64,000 nt of DNA. It comes from Gammaproteobacteria bacterium (GTDB taxonomy: Bacteria; Pseudomonadota; Gammaproteobacteria; Pseudomonadales; Azotimanducaceae). Positions 32,595-42,351 of the stretch are shown here, in pieces. Where the stretch lies: positions 62,001-126,000 of the forward strand of contig VYDB01000033.1 of NCBI GenBank assembly GCA_009843635.1. The letters are read 5' to 3'. The position numbers were made by a program, and so were the translations under genes. The first letter of the stretch is position 1, and each line of letters begins with the position of its first letter. The notes beneath the pieces are model-generated. The model was not told the DNA's origin. It ran no database searches and saw nothing but the letters and a program-made list of their open reading frames with translations.

Positions 32595-34265
32595 TCATCC
32601 GTTCAAAGCGGACAGCGGGGGCGCGGTTCGCTCGGCCTCCTGTTCTTCCTTCACCAGCGCACGGGTGGCGCCTAGGAGTTCCTGGCCGCTGATCTCCCCG
32701 CTGGGGTCGCTGGCGTAGAGGGCGCGGTTGAGGCGCTCGAGCAGTTCTCGGGCCTTGGGCGTTCGGCGGATGCGGGCCAAGGTGTTGGGGGCCGAAAGCT
32801 GCCAATGGGCGCTTAGGTGCTTGAGCCAAGCGTTGCGCATGGCTTCCATTCGGCCGGTTTTGCAGGCTTGGTTGAGGGCCTTCCACGCAATGGCGGCCGC
32901 ATCGGGCGGCGCTGGGGCTGGGGCGGGTCTGCGGCGGTGGCGCATGAGCAGCCAAGTGGCCATCCAACCAACAAATCCGGCGGCGGTGAGCGCCAACAGC
33001 CAAACGGGATAGGAGGCGTTGCTGGACGAGGGAGCGTCGGTTTCCGGGTCGGGAACTGGCTGGGCGTTCGCCGGTTCGCTGCGCTGTGGTTCCTGCACGG
33101 GTTCTGGATCCGCCGGCGCCTCGCCGGTAATGCGCAGGGTTCTCCCCGGCAGGACAGCCTGCTGCACCCGCTCGTTAACACTGTCCCACCAAGTGAGCTT
33201 GAGGGTTGGGAGCGTCGCTTCGCCGGGATACACAGGGATGATGGAGTGGGTCTCTTGGCGGCTGCCTTGGGCGTCAAGGCCGGAATTGCCGTCGTCGAGG
33301 CGCACGGGTTCCGGGTATTGCTTGAAGAACCGCTCGGACAGGTTCAGGTTCAGGGGCGGCACGGCGGAGCCGGTGTTGCCCACCACGTTGACCCTGATGG
33401 TCCGTTGCACCGGTTCGCCGACGTGGAAGCGTGGGTCGGCGGGCTGCCAAGCCTCGGCGATGGAGACGGCTTCGGCGGGCAGCCAAGGCTGGTCGGCAGG
33501 GTAGTCAGGGGGGATGGGCAGCACGTCAACTTGGATTTCCGGGGTGCTCACGCGGATGCCGGAGCGCCGTCCGCCCGCCGGTCCGGGCAGGCGCACCGAG
33601 CTCATTACCGAGATTTCGGGGATGCGCAGGCGGCCCTTCTGCTCCGGGAATACGGCGTAGCGCTGTTCGAGCACCCCGTAGGGCCGGCCTTGGCGGATGG
33701 CGGTGGCGGAGCGATTCTCGCCCAAGGGGATGACCAGGGCGCCTGGAATTTCGGGGGCCGCCGGCAGGTCGCTATAGATTTGGACGCCGTTGGCGTAGAA
33801 CAGGCTTCGGGTGAGTATGGTTTGCGCTTGAACGCGCACCGGGTTGGGGGAGGCTTCGGACTCGAAGAAGATCATGGCTTCGATGGCGTCGCGCACGCCG
33901 GCATCCAATGGAATCACTTGCAGGCGCAGGGGCGGGCTCTGCTGGCCACCGAGGCTGAGCGGCGGGATGTCCAGCGAGCCGCTTCGCTTGGGACGCAAGT
34001 TGATCTGGTACTCGACCCATTGGCTGACTTGGCCGTTGACGCGGCGGAATTGGGTGGTGGTGTTGGTGCCGAGCACCTCGAAGGCGCCTTCCAACGGGCT
34101 GACATCGAGCTCCTCGGCTTGGCTGGCGCCTTCCGCGAGCAGGGTGAGTTGGACGGTGCTCAGCTCGTCGATGGCTTGGCGGTCCAAAGTCGCCGTGATG
34201 GCGGCGTTGACGTTGCCGGTGAAGACGACGGCCAACAGCCAGAGCAATCGGAAGGCTCGATTCAC
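32595..34265 (-). CDS. batD: BatD-like oxygen-tolerance protein
   Basis: 556-aa envelope protein of the Bacteroides aerotolerance (bat) operon type. A signal peptide is at residues 1-22 (LLWLLAVVFTGNVNAA). Repeated Ig-like beta domains follow (ATLDRQAIDELSTVQLTL, VVGNTGSAVPPLNLNL), and there is a transmembrane helix near residues 425-445 (YPVWLLALTAAGFVGWMATWLL split as WLLALTAAGFVGW) with a cytoplasmic C-terminal tail. The start is a GTG overlapping the stop of batBC (GTGA), which fits translational coupling; the longer frame to 34382 has no signal peptide at its start. It is the last gene of the operon. Confidence 0.87.
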   Translation of the reverse strand: MNRAFRLLWLLAVVFTGNVNAAITATLDRQAIDELSTVQLTLLAEGASQAEELDVSPLEGAFEVLGTNTTTQFRRVNGQVSQWVEYQINLRPKRSGSLDIPPLSLGGQQSPPLRLQVIPLDAGVRDAIEAMIFFESEASPNPVRVQAQTILTRSLFYANGVQIYSDLPAAPEIPGALVIPLGENRSATAIRQGRPYGVLEQRYAVFPEQKGRLRIPEISVMSSVRLPGPAGGRRSGIRVSTPEIQVDVLPIPPDYPADQPWLPAEAVSIAEAWQPADPRFHVGEPVQRTIRVNVVGNTGSAVPPLNLNLSERFFKQYPEPVRLDDGNSGLDAQGSRQETHSIIPVYPGEATLPTLKLTWWDSVNERVQQAVLPGRTLRITGEAPADPEPVQEPQRSEPANAQPVPDPETDAPSSSNASYPVWLLALTAAGFVGWMATWLLMRHRRRPAPAPAPPDAAAIAWKALNQACKTGRMEAMRNAWLKHLSAHWQLSAPNTLARIRRTPKARELLERLNRALYASDPSGEISGQELLGATRALVKEEQEAERTAPPLSALNG

Positions 34266-35992
34266 CAGATCTTCTCTTGCTCGCGGTTGCGGTAGTCGCC
34301 CTGACGTAGCCGTTGGTTGGTTTCGTACTGAAACTTGCGCCTCAAGAGGCCGCCGGGGTCGTCGGGCACTCGGCGCAGCCATTGCTCCAAGGCCTCCTGC
34401 TGCTCGTCGCGACCCCCCTCGGCGTCGGCGGTTTCGGCGTTTGACTGCGGCTCGCCAGCGTTGGTTTCCTCCTGCTGGCCCGTTCCTTGGCTGCTTTCCG
34501 CTTCGGAGGGGTCCGAGCCCGCCTCACTCTGCTGCGGCCCGTCGGCGCTTTGGCCGTCTTGCTGGGGCGGCTGGTTCTCGTCTTCGCCGGGGCTCGGCTG
34601 GTTGCCGGACTGCGCCTCCTCGCCCGCCTGCTGTTCGAGAAGCTGTTCCATGAGCGCCTTGTTGAAGGCGGCGTCCTCGTGGTCCGGCGCACCGGACAGG
34701 GCTTGGTCATAGGCGGCGATGGCGGCTTGGTAGTCGCCAAGCTGGGCCAAGGCGTTGCCGAGGTTGTAGTGGTCGGTGAGGGTTTGGGCTGCCATCCAGC
34801 CCTGGGCTGCGCCTTGGTAATCCTGGCTGCGGTAGCGGGCCGCGTTGCGCCAATCCCGGTCTTCGAAGAGTTCGGCGGCCGCTTCCGGGCTTCCGTCCTC
34901 CAGCGCTTGCCAGCCCTGTTGATCGCGGCGTTGCCACAGGTCGTCCCAGAGGCCGGCACTGGCGGGGAAGGGCAGCAGGCAGACGAGGGCGCAGGCCAGG
35001 ACGCCGCGGCGGAAGCCGAGCAGCAGAACCGGCAGCAGGAGCACCGCGCCCCAATAGCCGACATCCGCCCAGACGTCGAATTCCCGGTCGAGTTCCTGGC
35101 TTGCGGCCTCACCGGGCAGGGGCGTCGCCAGCAGGTGGCTGATGTCCCCATCGCCCACCCCGATGGGGCGATAACGTCCGTGGCAGAGATCCGCCACGGT
35201 GGCCAGCCGGTCGCCGTCTAAGGACGCTCGAACGATTTGGCCTTGGCTGTCCACCAGTTGCTGGCCTGGTTGATTGGCGAACTCCAGTGGAATGGGTGCC
35301 CCCGCAGCCGTGCCGACGCCGAGGATGGACAGCGGAAAGCGGCGACTGCAGCGGGCGGTGACTTCGCCAACCCGATCAATGCCGTCGGTCACCATGAGCA
35401 GCCGACCCTGCGCCATGCGGGCGTTGGCGAGAAGTTCGAGCGCTAGGTCCAAGGCGCTTGCCGGATTGCTGCCGAACACCGGCATCATGGCCGGGTTCAG
35501 CGCCGTCAGCAGATTCTCAATGGTTCGCACGTCGTCGGTCAGCGGGGCGACCACGTGGCCGTCCCCGGCATAGGCCACCAGCGCGGTGAAGCCTTCGTCG
35601 CGGACGCGGAGCACATCGGCGATCTTGTGGCCAGCCCGCGCCAGCCTTGAGGGGCTGAGGTCCTCGGCATACATGGACAGCGACAGGTCGAACAGGATGA
35701 CCAAGCCGTCCTCCTTCTGCTCGACCGGCTGCGGCAGGCGCTGCCATGTAGGACCGGCCAACGCGGCGCTGCCGACCAGCAATGCCAGCGCCGCCGCCCA
35801 GGCGGTCCAGCGGTGCCGGCTTTCCTGGGCGCGCTCGAGCAGCGCATCAAGCAGGCGGGGCTCCACGGCGTCCTGCCAATGGGAGCCAGCGAGGTGCTTG
35901 CGCGCCCAAAGCACTGCCAGCGCCAAGGCTGGCAAGGCGCCGAGCAGCCACCAGGGCCGTAGAAAGTGGAAGTCCTGCCAAGCTTCAATCAT
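34262..35992 (-). CDS. BatB-BatC fusion: von Willebrand A domain plus TPR protein
   Basis: 576 aa. Two N-terminal transmembrane helices (15-31, 62-82) precede a VWA domain with the metal-ion-dependent adhesion motif DLSLS at residues 102-106. A third/fourth hydrophobic region (312-345) returns the chain to the membrane. The rest is a periplasmic TPR region (DHYNLGNALAQLGDYQAAIAAY in parts: HYNLGNALAQLGDY) and a Gln/Glu/Ser-rich low-complexity tail (about 440-540). BatB and BatC are separate genes in Bacteroidetes; the fusion is common in proteobacteria. It overlaps batA by 8 bp and batD by 4 bp. Role: membrane scaffold or chaperone partner of the MoxR ATPase. Confidence 0.88.
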   Translation of the reverse strand: MIEAWQDFHFLRPWWLLGALPALALAVLWARKHLAGSHWQDAVEPRLLDALLERAQESRHRWTAWAAALALLVGSAALAGPTWQRLPQPVEQKEDGLVILFDLSLSMYAEDLSPSRLARAGHKIADVLRVRDEGFTALVAYAGDGHVVAPLTDDVRTIENLLTALNPAMMPVFGSNPASALDLALELLANARMAQGRLLMVTDGIDRVGEVTARCSRRFPLSILGVGTAAGAPIPLEFANQPGQQLVDSQGQIVRASLDGDRLATVADLCHGRYRPIGVGDGDISHLLATPLPGEAASQELDREFDVWADVGYWGAVLLLPVLLLGFRRGVLACALVCLLPFPASAGLWDDLWQRRDQQGWQALEDGSPEAAAELFEDRDWRNAARYRSQDYQGAAQGWMAAQTLTDHYNLGNALAQLGDYQAAIAAYDQALSGAPDHEDAAFNKALMEQLLEQQAGEEAQSGNQPSPGEDENQPPQQDGQSADGPQQSEAGSDPSEAESSQGTGQQEETNAGEPQSNAETADAEGGRDEQQEALEQWLRRVPDDPGGLLRRKFQYETNQRLRQGDYRNREQEKIW

Positions 35993-36989
35993 GTTGGAAC
36001 CGTCCTGGGACCGGCACCAGCAACGCGCAGATCAGCACCCACGCCAAGGCCAAGGGCCAGAAATACAGGGCGGAGATGGGACGGTAGGTTTCCGGATCCT
36101 GCTCAATGATTTCAAGGGCGTCGATGATGTCGTAGATTTCCAGCAGCTTGGCGGTGTTGCGGGCGCGGAAGTAGCGGCCACCCGTGGCGTCGGCGATTCG
36201 TGTCAGGGTGTCTTCGTCCAACTCCGCGGAGGGATTGATCAGTCTTGACCCGAGGGCGCCGAAGATGCCCGGCATGCGCATCTGCTCAGCGCCCACGCCG
36301 ATGGTGTAGATGCGAATGGCTTCGGCGGCGGCGAGTTCAGCGGCCTTGGTGGGCGCCACTTTGCCGACGTTGTTGGCCCCGTCGGTCAGCAGAATCAGCA
36401 CCCGGTCGCCGTCCGGGTGCGCGCGCAGGCGTTTGACGGCTAGGCCGATGGCATCGCCAATGGCGGTCTTGCCGCCGGCAATGCCCACCGGCGCCTCGTT
36501 CAGCAGCCGCTCGACACTGGCGAGGTCAAAAGTCAGGGGCGCTTGCAGGTAGGCGTTGGTGCCGAACAGGATCAATCCCACCCGATCGCCTTGGCGGGCC
36601 GCGACAAAGTCCGCGACAACCTGCTTGACCACCGTGAGACGGTCCACCAACTGGTCAGCAAGCTGCATGTCCTCGGTGCCCATGCTGCCGGAAATGTCCA
36701 CCGCCAGCATCAAGTCCCGCCCGGTGGTCGGCAGGGTCACCGGCTCGCCGGTCCACTGCGGCCGGGCAGCGGCGGTCAATAGCGCCAGCCAGGCCAGCCA
36801 CAGCAGCGCCGGACGCCAATGCAAGCGGCGGGTCCGCCCGGTCAAGGCGCTCTCCGGCTGCAGGCGGAACGAGCTGACGTCAGGGACCGTCAGGGCGGCT
36901 TGGCGGTTGGCTAGCGGGCGCCAGAGCCAGCGCAGCAAGGCGGGGAGCGGCGCTAGCAGCAGGACGTAAGGCCAGACCCATTCGATCAC
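35985..36989 (-). CDS. batA: BatA-like von Willebrand A membrane protein
   Basis: 334-aa membrane protein. Helices at about residues 5-22 and 60-76 precede a VWA domain with a complete MIDAS motif DISGS at 98-102 and the downstream TDGANNVG. A C-terminal helix (308-328) anchors the other end. VWA proteins in this operon work with the MoxR AAA+ ATPase as a metal-dependent chaperone or assembly system. The start is the GTG at 36989, overlapping the DUF4381 stop (GTGA). An open frame to 37217 is the shadow of the upstream gene. Overlaps batBC by 8 bp. Confidence 0.9.
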   Translation of the reverse strand: MIEWVWPYVLLLAPLPALLRWLWRPLANRQAALTVPDVSSFRLQPESALTGRTRRLHWRPALLWLAWLALLTAAARPQWTGEPVTLPTTGRDLMLAVDISGSMGTEDMQLADQLVDRLTVVKQVVADFVAARQGDRVGLILFGTNAYLQAPLTFDLASVERLLNEAPVGIAGGKTAIGDAIGLAVKRLRAHPDGDRVLILLTDGANNVGKVAPTKAAELAAAEAIRIYTIGVGAEQMRMPGIFGALGSRLINPSAELDEDTLTRIADATGGRYFRARNTAKLLEIYDIIDALEIIEQDPETYRPISALYFWPLALAWVLICALLVPVPGRFQHD

Positions 36990-37540
36990 GGCGGTCCTCC
37001 CCCAGGTTGCTTGGCAGCATCGTCCCGCCGGGATGTTGGCGGAAGGGAAAAACGCCAAAAGCGACGGCACTCCCGATCGAGCAGGCGCCCGATCAAGCCG
37101 TCCAGCGCTTGGACGTCCACCTCGGCCGTGCGGCGGAACCGGGCTTGGCCGAGGCTGCGGCCCGCGCCCTTGGAAAAGGCGGGTTCGCCGTAGCGGCCGT
37201 CCAAGTAGCGCAGCCAATCATCGCCCCAGGCGCGGATCATCTCGCGGTGGCCGAGCCCGTGGACGGCCAGGCGCTTAAGCACTTCGTTGGTCCGGTGCAA
37301 CCAAGCCATTGGCGTGATCGACTGATCAAGCAGCTCAAGGGTCAGCCCACGATGCAGTTGCCTTGCCGTGCGCGCCGGCCGAAAGCGTCGCCAGCGCCGC
37401 CACAGCCGGGCCGCGCCCCAAGCGAGCAGACAGAGCGCCAGCGCTGCCAAGACCCACCACCCGGGAGCCGGCGGCCACCACACCGGCGCTTGGGGCAGGT
37501 GGATGTCGCGGAGCTGATTCAGCAGTTCCTGCTCCATCAC
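36986..37540 (-). CDS. DUF4381 family membrane protein of the bat operon
   Basis: 184 aa with one transmembrane helix near residues 27-46 (GWWVLAALALCLLAWGA) after a short proline/tryptophan-rich N-terminus (LPQAPVWWPPAPG), then a basic cytoplasmic domain. This is the layout of DUF4381, a protein found between DUF58 and BatA genes in gammaproteobacteria. The function is unknown; it probably joins the VWA complex. Its ATG overlaps the DUF58 stop by 4 bp and its stop overlaps the batA start. Confidence 0.85.
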   Translation of the reverse strand: MMEQELLNQLRDIHLPQAPVWWPPAPGWWVLAALALCLLAWGAARLWRRWRRFRPARTARQLHRGLTLELLDQSITPMAWLHRTNEVLKRLAVHGLGHREMIRAWGDDWLRYLDGRYGEPAFSKGAGRSLGQARFRRTAEVDVQALDGLIGRLLDRECRRFWRFSLPPTSRRDDAAKQPGGGPP

Positions 37541-38439
37541 AGGAACCCTACGGCGGGATCATCGTCCGTCATCACGGCGATGAAGCGGGCGGCGTGATTG
37601 GCGCACAGGCTCATCAGCGCTTGATCGCGGCTTTCAAACTGATCGGCGTAGGCGGTGCGCAGCCGGCGGTTGCCGCTGTGAAACTGCCAGCGTTCGGAAC
37701 CATCGGTGATGCTGTAGCGTTCCGCCTTGGGCAACGCCCGCTCCAATGGGTCGGCAATGCGCACCAGGGTCAGCTCGTTGTGGCGGGCCAGGTTGGGCAC
37801 CAAGTCGTGCCAAGCGTCGGCACTGGTCAGGAAGTCGGAAATCAGCACGATGCGGAAGCTGTTGGGTGCCAGGCGGCGGATGCGTTGCAGGCTGTCGCGG
37901 TAACGGGCCGGATTCAGCAGCCGGGTATGGCGGCTCAGGGCTTGGTTTTGCTGGGCCAGATCGGCCAGCAGCCGTGCCACCGCCTTGACGCTGCGCAACG
38001 GCTTATGGACGGGGGTGCGCTCGTTGCCGAGGATCAAGCCGCCCACCCGGTCGTTGTGGGCGAGCGCCCGCCAGGCGGCGCTGGCGCCGAATTCGGCGCC
38101 AGCCACGGACTTGAGCCGCACCCGGCTGCCGAAAAACAGGCTCTGGGACTGATCGATCACCACTAGGGTGGGCCGCTCCCGTTCCTCGCGGAAGACCTTG
38201 GTGTGGGGCTTGTTTTTGCGGGCGGTCACCCGCCATTCGATGCTGCGCACGTCGTCGCCCGGCTGGTAGAGGCGCACCTCGCTGAAGTCCACGCCGCGCC
38301 CGCGCAGCTTCGACAGGCGGGAACCGGCTTGGTGGCCGCGGCGCAGGCTGGCTTGCTGCCGGCTTGGGGCACGGTGATGGCGCAAGGCGAGCAGGTCGCT
38401 CAGTTCAACGTGGGCGCCTCTCAGGACCGGAGCGTTCAT
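37537..38439 (-). CDS. DUF58 domain protein of the MoxR/bat operon
   Basis: 300-aa soluble protein with the DUF58 signature RLYQPGDDVRSIEWRVTAR followed by HTKVFREERERPTLVVIDQS (given in parts: FREERERPTLVVIDQS). DUF58 is a degenerate VWA-like domain; the DQSQS in VVIDQSQS occupies the MIDAS position. These proteins are always linked to MoxR ATPases and are thought to be their substrates or adaptors. It follows moxR by 23 bp and overlaps the DUF4381 gene by 4 bp. Confidence 0.9.
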   Translation of the reverse strand: MNAPVLRGAHVELSDLLALRHHRAPSRQQASLRRGHQAGSRLSKLRGRGVDFSEVRLYQPGDDVRSIEWRVTARKNKPHTKVFREERERPTLVVIDQSQSLFFGSRVRLKSVAGAEFGASAAWRALAHNDRVGGLILGNERTPVHKPLRSVKAVARLLADLAQQNQALSRHTRLLNPARYRDSLQRIRRLAPNSFRIVLISDFLTSADAWHDLVPNLARHNELTLVRIADPLERALPKAERYSITDGSERWQFHSGNRRLRTAYADQFESRDQALMSLCANHAARFIAVMTDDDPAVGFL

Positions 38440-38462
38440 GGCGGCGGGATGAGATTGGTGGG

Positions 38463-39449
<987 letters not shown>

Positions 39450-39504
39450 GAGAGTCCGTTGGGTTCGCGCAGGGAGCCGTATTCTACGTTGATAACGCGG
39501 TGCC

Positions 39505-40626
39505 TCAAGCCAGCCCGAACGCTGCCGCGCCGTTGTCCCAGAAGATCTTACGGATGCTGGCCTCCGGCAGGGGCTGGCTCTCCAAGTCCGCCAGGCCCGC
39601 CGGCCAAGTGCCGTCGGGGTGTGGGTAGTCGGTGTTGAAGGTCACGTAGTCGTCCCCCACCAGATCGCAAACCGCCGGCAGGGTTCGCTCGTCGCCTCGG
39701 CAGGCCACCAGGAAGTTGGACTTGAAATAAGCCGTCGGGCGTTGCTTAAGCAGCGGATGCTCGGCGTTGCCGGAGAATTCCCAGTGCTGCTCCATGCGCT
39801 GCAGCCAATAGGGGAGCCAGCCGGCGTCCGCTTCGACATGCACCACCGTAAGAAGCGGATGGCGTTCGATCACGCCGTACCAGATGAGGCTCATCATCGC
39901 CACCATGGCTTCGAAGGGATGGGCGATGATGTGGCCGGAGGTGTGGGTCTCCATGCGCTCGCCGAAGGAGGGCAGATAGGGCGAGCCCGAATCGTGAATG
40001 CACACCGGTTTGCCGAGGGCCTCAATGGCGTTCCACAGGCCTTCGTTGGCCTCGTGATGCAGGTTGCGTCCGCAGACCGGATTGGGGCGCACGTAAAAGG
40101 CGCTCGCGCCCAGCTCGGCGGTGCGCCGGGCTTCCTCGATGGCAAGGTCCGGCGCCTGCATGGGCAGCATGGCCGCCATGCGCAGGCGCTCGGGAGCGGC
40201 GGCGCAGTAGTCGAGGCTCCAGTCGTTGTAGGCTCGGCAGACGGCGGCGAGCAGTTCCAGGTCACGGAACTCCTTGCCGAGCATCTGCCCGCCGACGGTG
40301 GGGTAGAGCACTTGGGCATCAACCCCGTAACTGTCCATGTCGCTCAGCCGCGCCGCCGGGCTGAAGCCTTCGGCCCGGGACTGCTCATGCTTTTCCATGC
40401 CGCGCGCTGCGGCTTGCAGGAACTCCTCGGAGTGCATGGGGTAGCTGCCGTCCTGCTTGGTGATGGGCTCGCCTTCGACCACCATGCCGGTGCGGCCTTG
40501 GCCTAAGTCGCTCATCCGCGGCGCCCGGTCGGCAAAGGCCGAGTCGATGCACTCCCGCCAGATGCTCGGCGGCTCCATCTGGTGGGCATCGGTGTCGAGC
40601 ACTGACAAGCCGTTACGCATGTCCAT
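39505..40626 (-). CDS. ACMSD-like amidohydrolase/decarboxylase (amidohydrolase-2 family)
   Basis: 373-aa TIM-barrel metal enzyme of the amidohydrolase-2 (COG2159) group. The metal-binding region near the N-terminus is LDTDAHQMEPPSIW; later blocks are YPTVGGQMLG, VCIHDSGSPY, VVHVEADAGWLPYWLQR and FNTDYPHPDGTWP, the last being typical of the family. Members hydrate or decarboxylate aromatic ring-derived acids (for example ACMSD). It lies 55 bp upstream of moxR on the same strand but is not functionally linked to it, and is divergent from a hydratase-dehydrogenase pair with which it may share a pathway. The substrate is unknown. Confidence 0.83.
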   Translation of the reverse strand: MDMRNGLSVLDTDAHQMEPPSIWRECIDSAFADRAPRMSDLGQGRTGMVVEGEPITKQDGSYPMHSEEFLQAAARGMEKHEQSRAEGFSPAARLSDMDSYGVDAQVLYPTVGGQMLGKEFRDLELLAAVCRAYNDWSLDYCAAAPERLRMAAMLPMQAPDLAIEEARRTAELGASAFYVRPNPVCGRNLHHEANEGLWNAIEALGKPVCIHDSGSPYLPSFGERMETHTSGHIIAHPFEAMVAMMSLIWYGVIERHPLLTVVHVEADAGWLPYWLQRMEQHWEFSGNAEHPLLKQRPTAYFKSNFLVACRGDERTLPAVCDLVGDDYVTFNTDYPHPDGTWPAGLADLESQPLPEASIRKIFWDNGAAAFGLA

Positions 40627-40686
40627 TTCCGTGAGTCGAATGGGGCCATGTTAGCCTATTGATTGGTCGTTGTTTGGAGATTCCAC

Positions 40687-41379
40687 ATGCCGGACCGGCG
40701 GCAACTCGAGGCGGGTTTGCAGCGTCAGTTGGATGCGTTGGGGGCTGATGCGCCGGCGGGTTGGAAGGTGGGTCTCACTTCTGGGGCAGCCCGGGACAGC
40801 ATGGGCGAGGGCTTCCGGCCTTTTGGCCACATCCGCGCCGATCGGGTGTTCGACAGCGGTGCCCGCATCCCCTTGGCTGGGATGCGAACACCCGGCATCG
40901 AGAATGAACTCTGCTTCCGGCTGGGCCGGGCGCTGGAAGGCGAAGTGAGTCGCAGCCAAGTGCTTGACGCGGTCGCGTCCGTCGCCCCGGCCTTTGAACT
41001 CATTGAACGCCGTTTGCCGTCAAGCGCAGGCCAAGATGAGCACATCGCCGACAATCTGGCCCAATGGGGCATCGTGGTGGGGAAGGAGCGGCAATTCGAC
41101 TGGGAACGCTTCCCGTTCTCAGGCCTCTCCGTCACCCTGCATCGAGATGGCGAAGCGGTCCAGCAGGTCGCCGCCGATGGCCACATCGACGACCATTTTG
41201 CGTCCATTGCTGCGCTTGCCGTCCAACTGGCCGCCTTTGGACGCCGAATCGAAGCCGGGGCGCGGATCATCACCGGCTCCTTCACCAAGCAGGCCGTTGC
41301 CGGTCCCTGCCGCTACGAAGGGGACTTTGACGCGGGTGAGATTCAAGGTCTAGGGCGCGTTGCCATGGAGTACACATGA
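40687..41379 (+). CDS. 2-keto-4-pentenoate hydratase/FAA-hydrolase-fold enzyme
   Basis: 230-aa member of the MhpD/HpaH hydratase-decarboxylase family. Visible blocks are AGWKVGLTSGAARDSMG, the metal-region ENELCFRLGR and AFELIERRLP, and a late IITGSFTKQAVAGP. These enzymes hydrate 2-hydroxypenta-2,4-dienoates or decarboxylate oxalocrotonate-type acids from aromatic ring cleavage. GGAG lies 8 bp before the ATG at 40687. Its stop overlaps the ATG of the dehydrogenase by 4 bp, so the two are co-translated. Confidence 0.82.
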   Translation: MPDRRQLEAGLQRQLDALGADAPAGWKVGLTSGAARDSMGEGFRPFGHIRADRVFDSGARIPLAGMRTPGIENELCFRLGRALEGEVSRSQVLDAVASVAPAFELIERRLPSSAGQDEHIADNLAQWGIVVGKERQFDWERFPFSGLSVTLHRDGEAVQQVAADGHIDDHFASIAALAVQLAAFGRRIEAGARIITGSFTKQAVAGPCRYEGDFDAGEIQGLGRVAMEYT

Positions 41380-42338
41380 AGATACTGGTATTGCCAGGGC
41401 TGACCCTGCCGGAAGTGAGCGCCGCCGACCTCGAGCGCATGGCCGAAGCGGGCGGCGGCGCGACAGTGGTGGTTCGGGACTATGCCGAGGCGGATCAGGA
41501 TATCGACGATGCGGACGTGGTGCTGGGCTTCATCTCCCGGCGGCTGTTCCGGCGCGCCCGCAAGCTCCGCTGGCTGCATGCCATCGCTTCGGGCGTGGAT
41601 GCGCTGCTGTTTGACGAATTTCGCAACAGCGAGGTCATCCTGACCAGCGAGAAGGGCTTGGTTGGCGAGCACTTGGCGGATCACGCCTTCGGGCTGCTGC
41701 TGATGCTCACCCGGCAGTTGGCCACCGCCCATCGCTTGGGGGCCGACTGCTGGAATCACCGTCCCGAGATGCGGGCACAGGAAATCGAGCTGACCGGCGC
41801 CACCATGGGACTGTGGGGTTTTGGCGGCACCGGTCGGGCCATGGCTCGGCGGGCGGCGGCCTTCGGCATGAAGGTTGTTGCCATGGATCGGGAGGTGGTG
41901 CCTGCCTCGCCGGAAGTGCAGCGGGTGGAAGGGCCGGACTTCTTTGACGAATTGCTGGCGCGCTCAGATGTGCTCGCCATTTGCACGCCGCTGACCCCGG
42001 AGACTCGCAACAAGTTCAACCGCGCCGCCTTCCGCGCCATGCAGGACTCCGCCATTCTGGTCAACGTTACCCGGGGTGAGGTCATGGTGGAGGATGATCT
42101 CGTGGAGGCGTTGGCCAGCGGCCAGATTCGAGGGGCGGCTCTGGACGTCGCCCCGCGTGAGCCCCTGCCTGCGGACAGCCCGCTGTGGACGTTGCCCAAC
42201 GTGGTGATGACGCCCCATACCGCCGGCGCCAGCCAGTTTCGCGCCGCTCGCAACATCGACCGCTTTGTCGAGAACCTCAAGCGCCTGCGACGCGGCGAGC
42301 CGCTCGAAGGCGTTATCGACAAGCAATTGGGTTACTGA
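41376..42338 (+). CDS. D-2-hydroxyacid dehydrogenase (NAD-dependent)
   Basis: 320-aa D-isomer-specific 2-hydroxyacid dehydrogenase. The coenzyme motif is GFGGTG (148-153) with Asp171 ending beta-2, which predicts NAD rather than NADP. The catalytic triad is complete: Arg233 (VTRGE), Glu262 (PREP) and His281 (TPHTAG). It reduces a 2-oxoacid or oxidises a D-2-hydroxyacid. The substrate may come from the overlapping hydratase gene. The 3' end faces nhaB 13 bp away. Confidence 0.87.
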   Translation: MKILVLPGLTLPEVSAADLERMAEAGGGATVVVRDYAEADQDIDDADVVLGFISRRLFRRARKLRWLHAIASGVDALLFDEFRNSEVILTSEKGLVGEHLADHAFGLLLMLTRQLATAHRLGADCWNHRPEMRAQEIELTGATMGLWGFGGTGRAMARRAAAFGMKVVAMDREVVPASPEVQRVEGPDFFDELLARSDVLAICTPLTPETRNKFNRAAFRAMQDSAILVNVTRGEVMVEDDLVEALASGQIRGAALDVAPREPLPADSPLWTLPNVVMTPHTAGASQFRAARNIDRFVENLKRLRRGEPLEGVIDKQLGY

Positions 42339-42351
42339 GGTGGTGTCCGCT

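Noticed and set aside
32817-34295. 492-aa plus-strand open frame opposite batD
   Set aside because: It lies entirely within the batD coding region; composition is typical of an antisense frame and no motif is seen.
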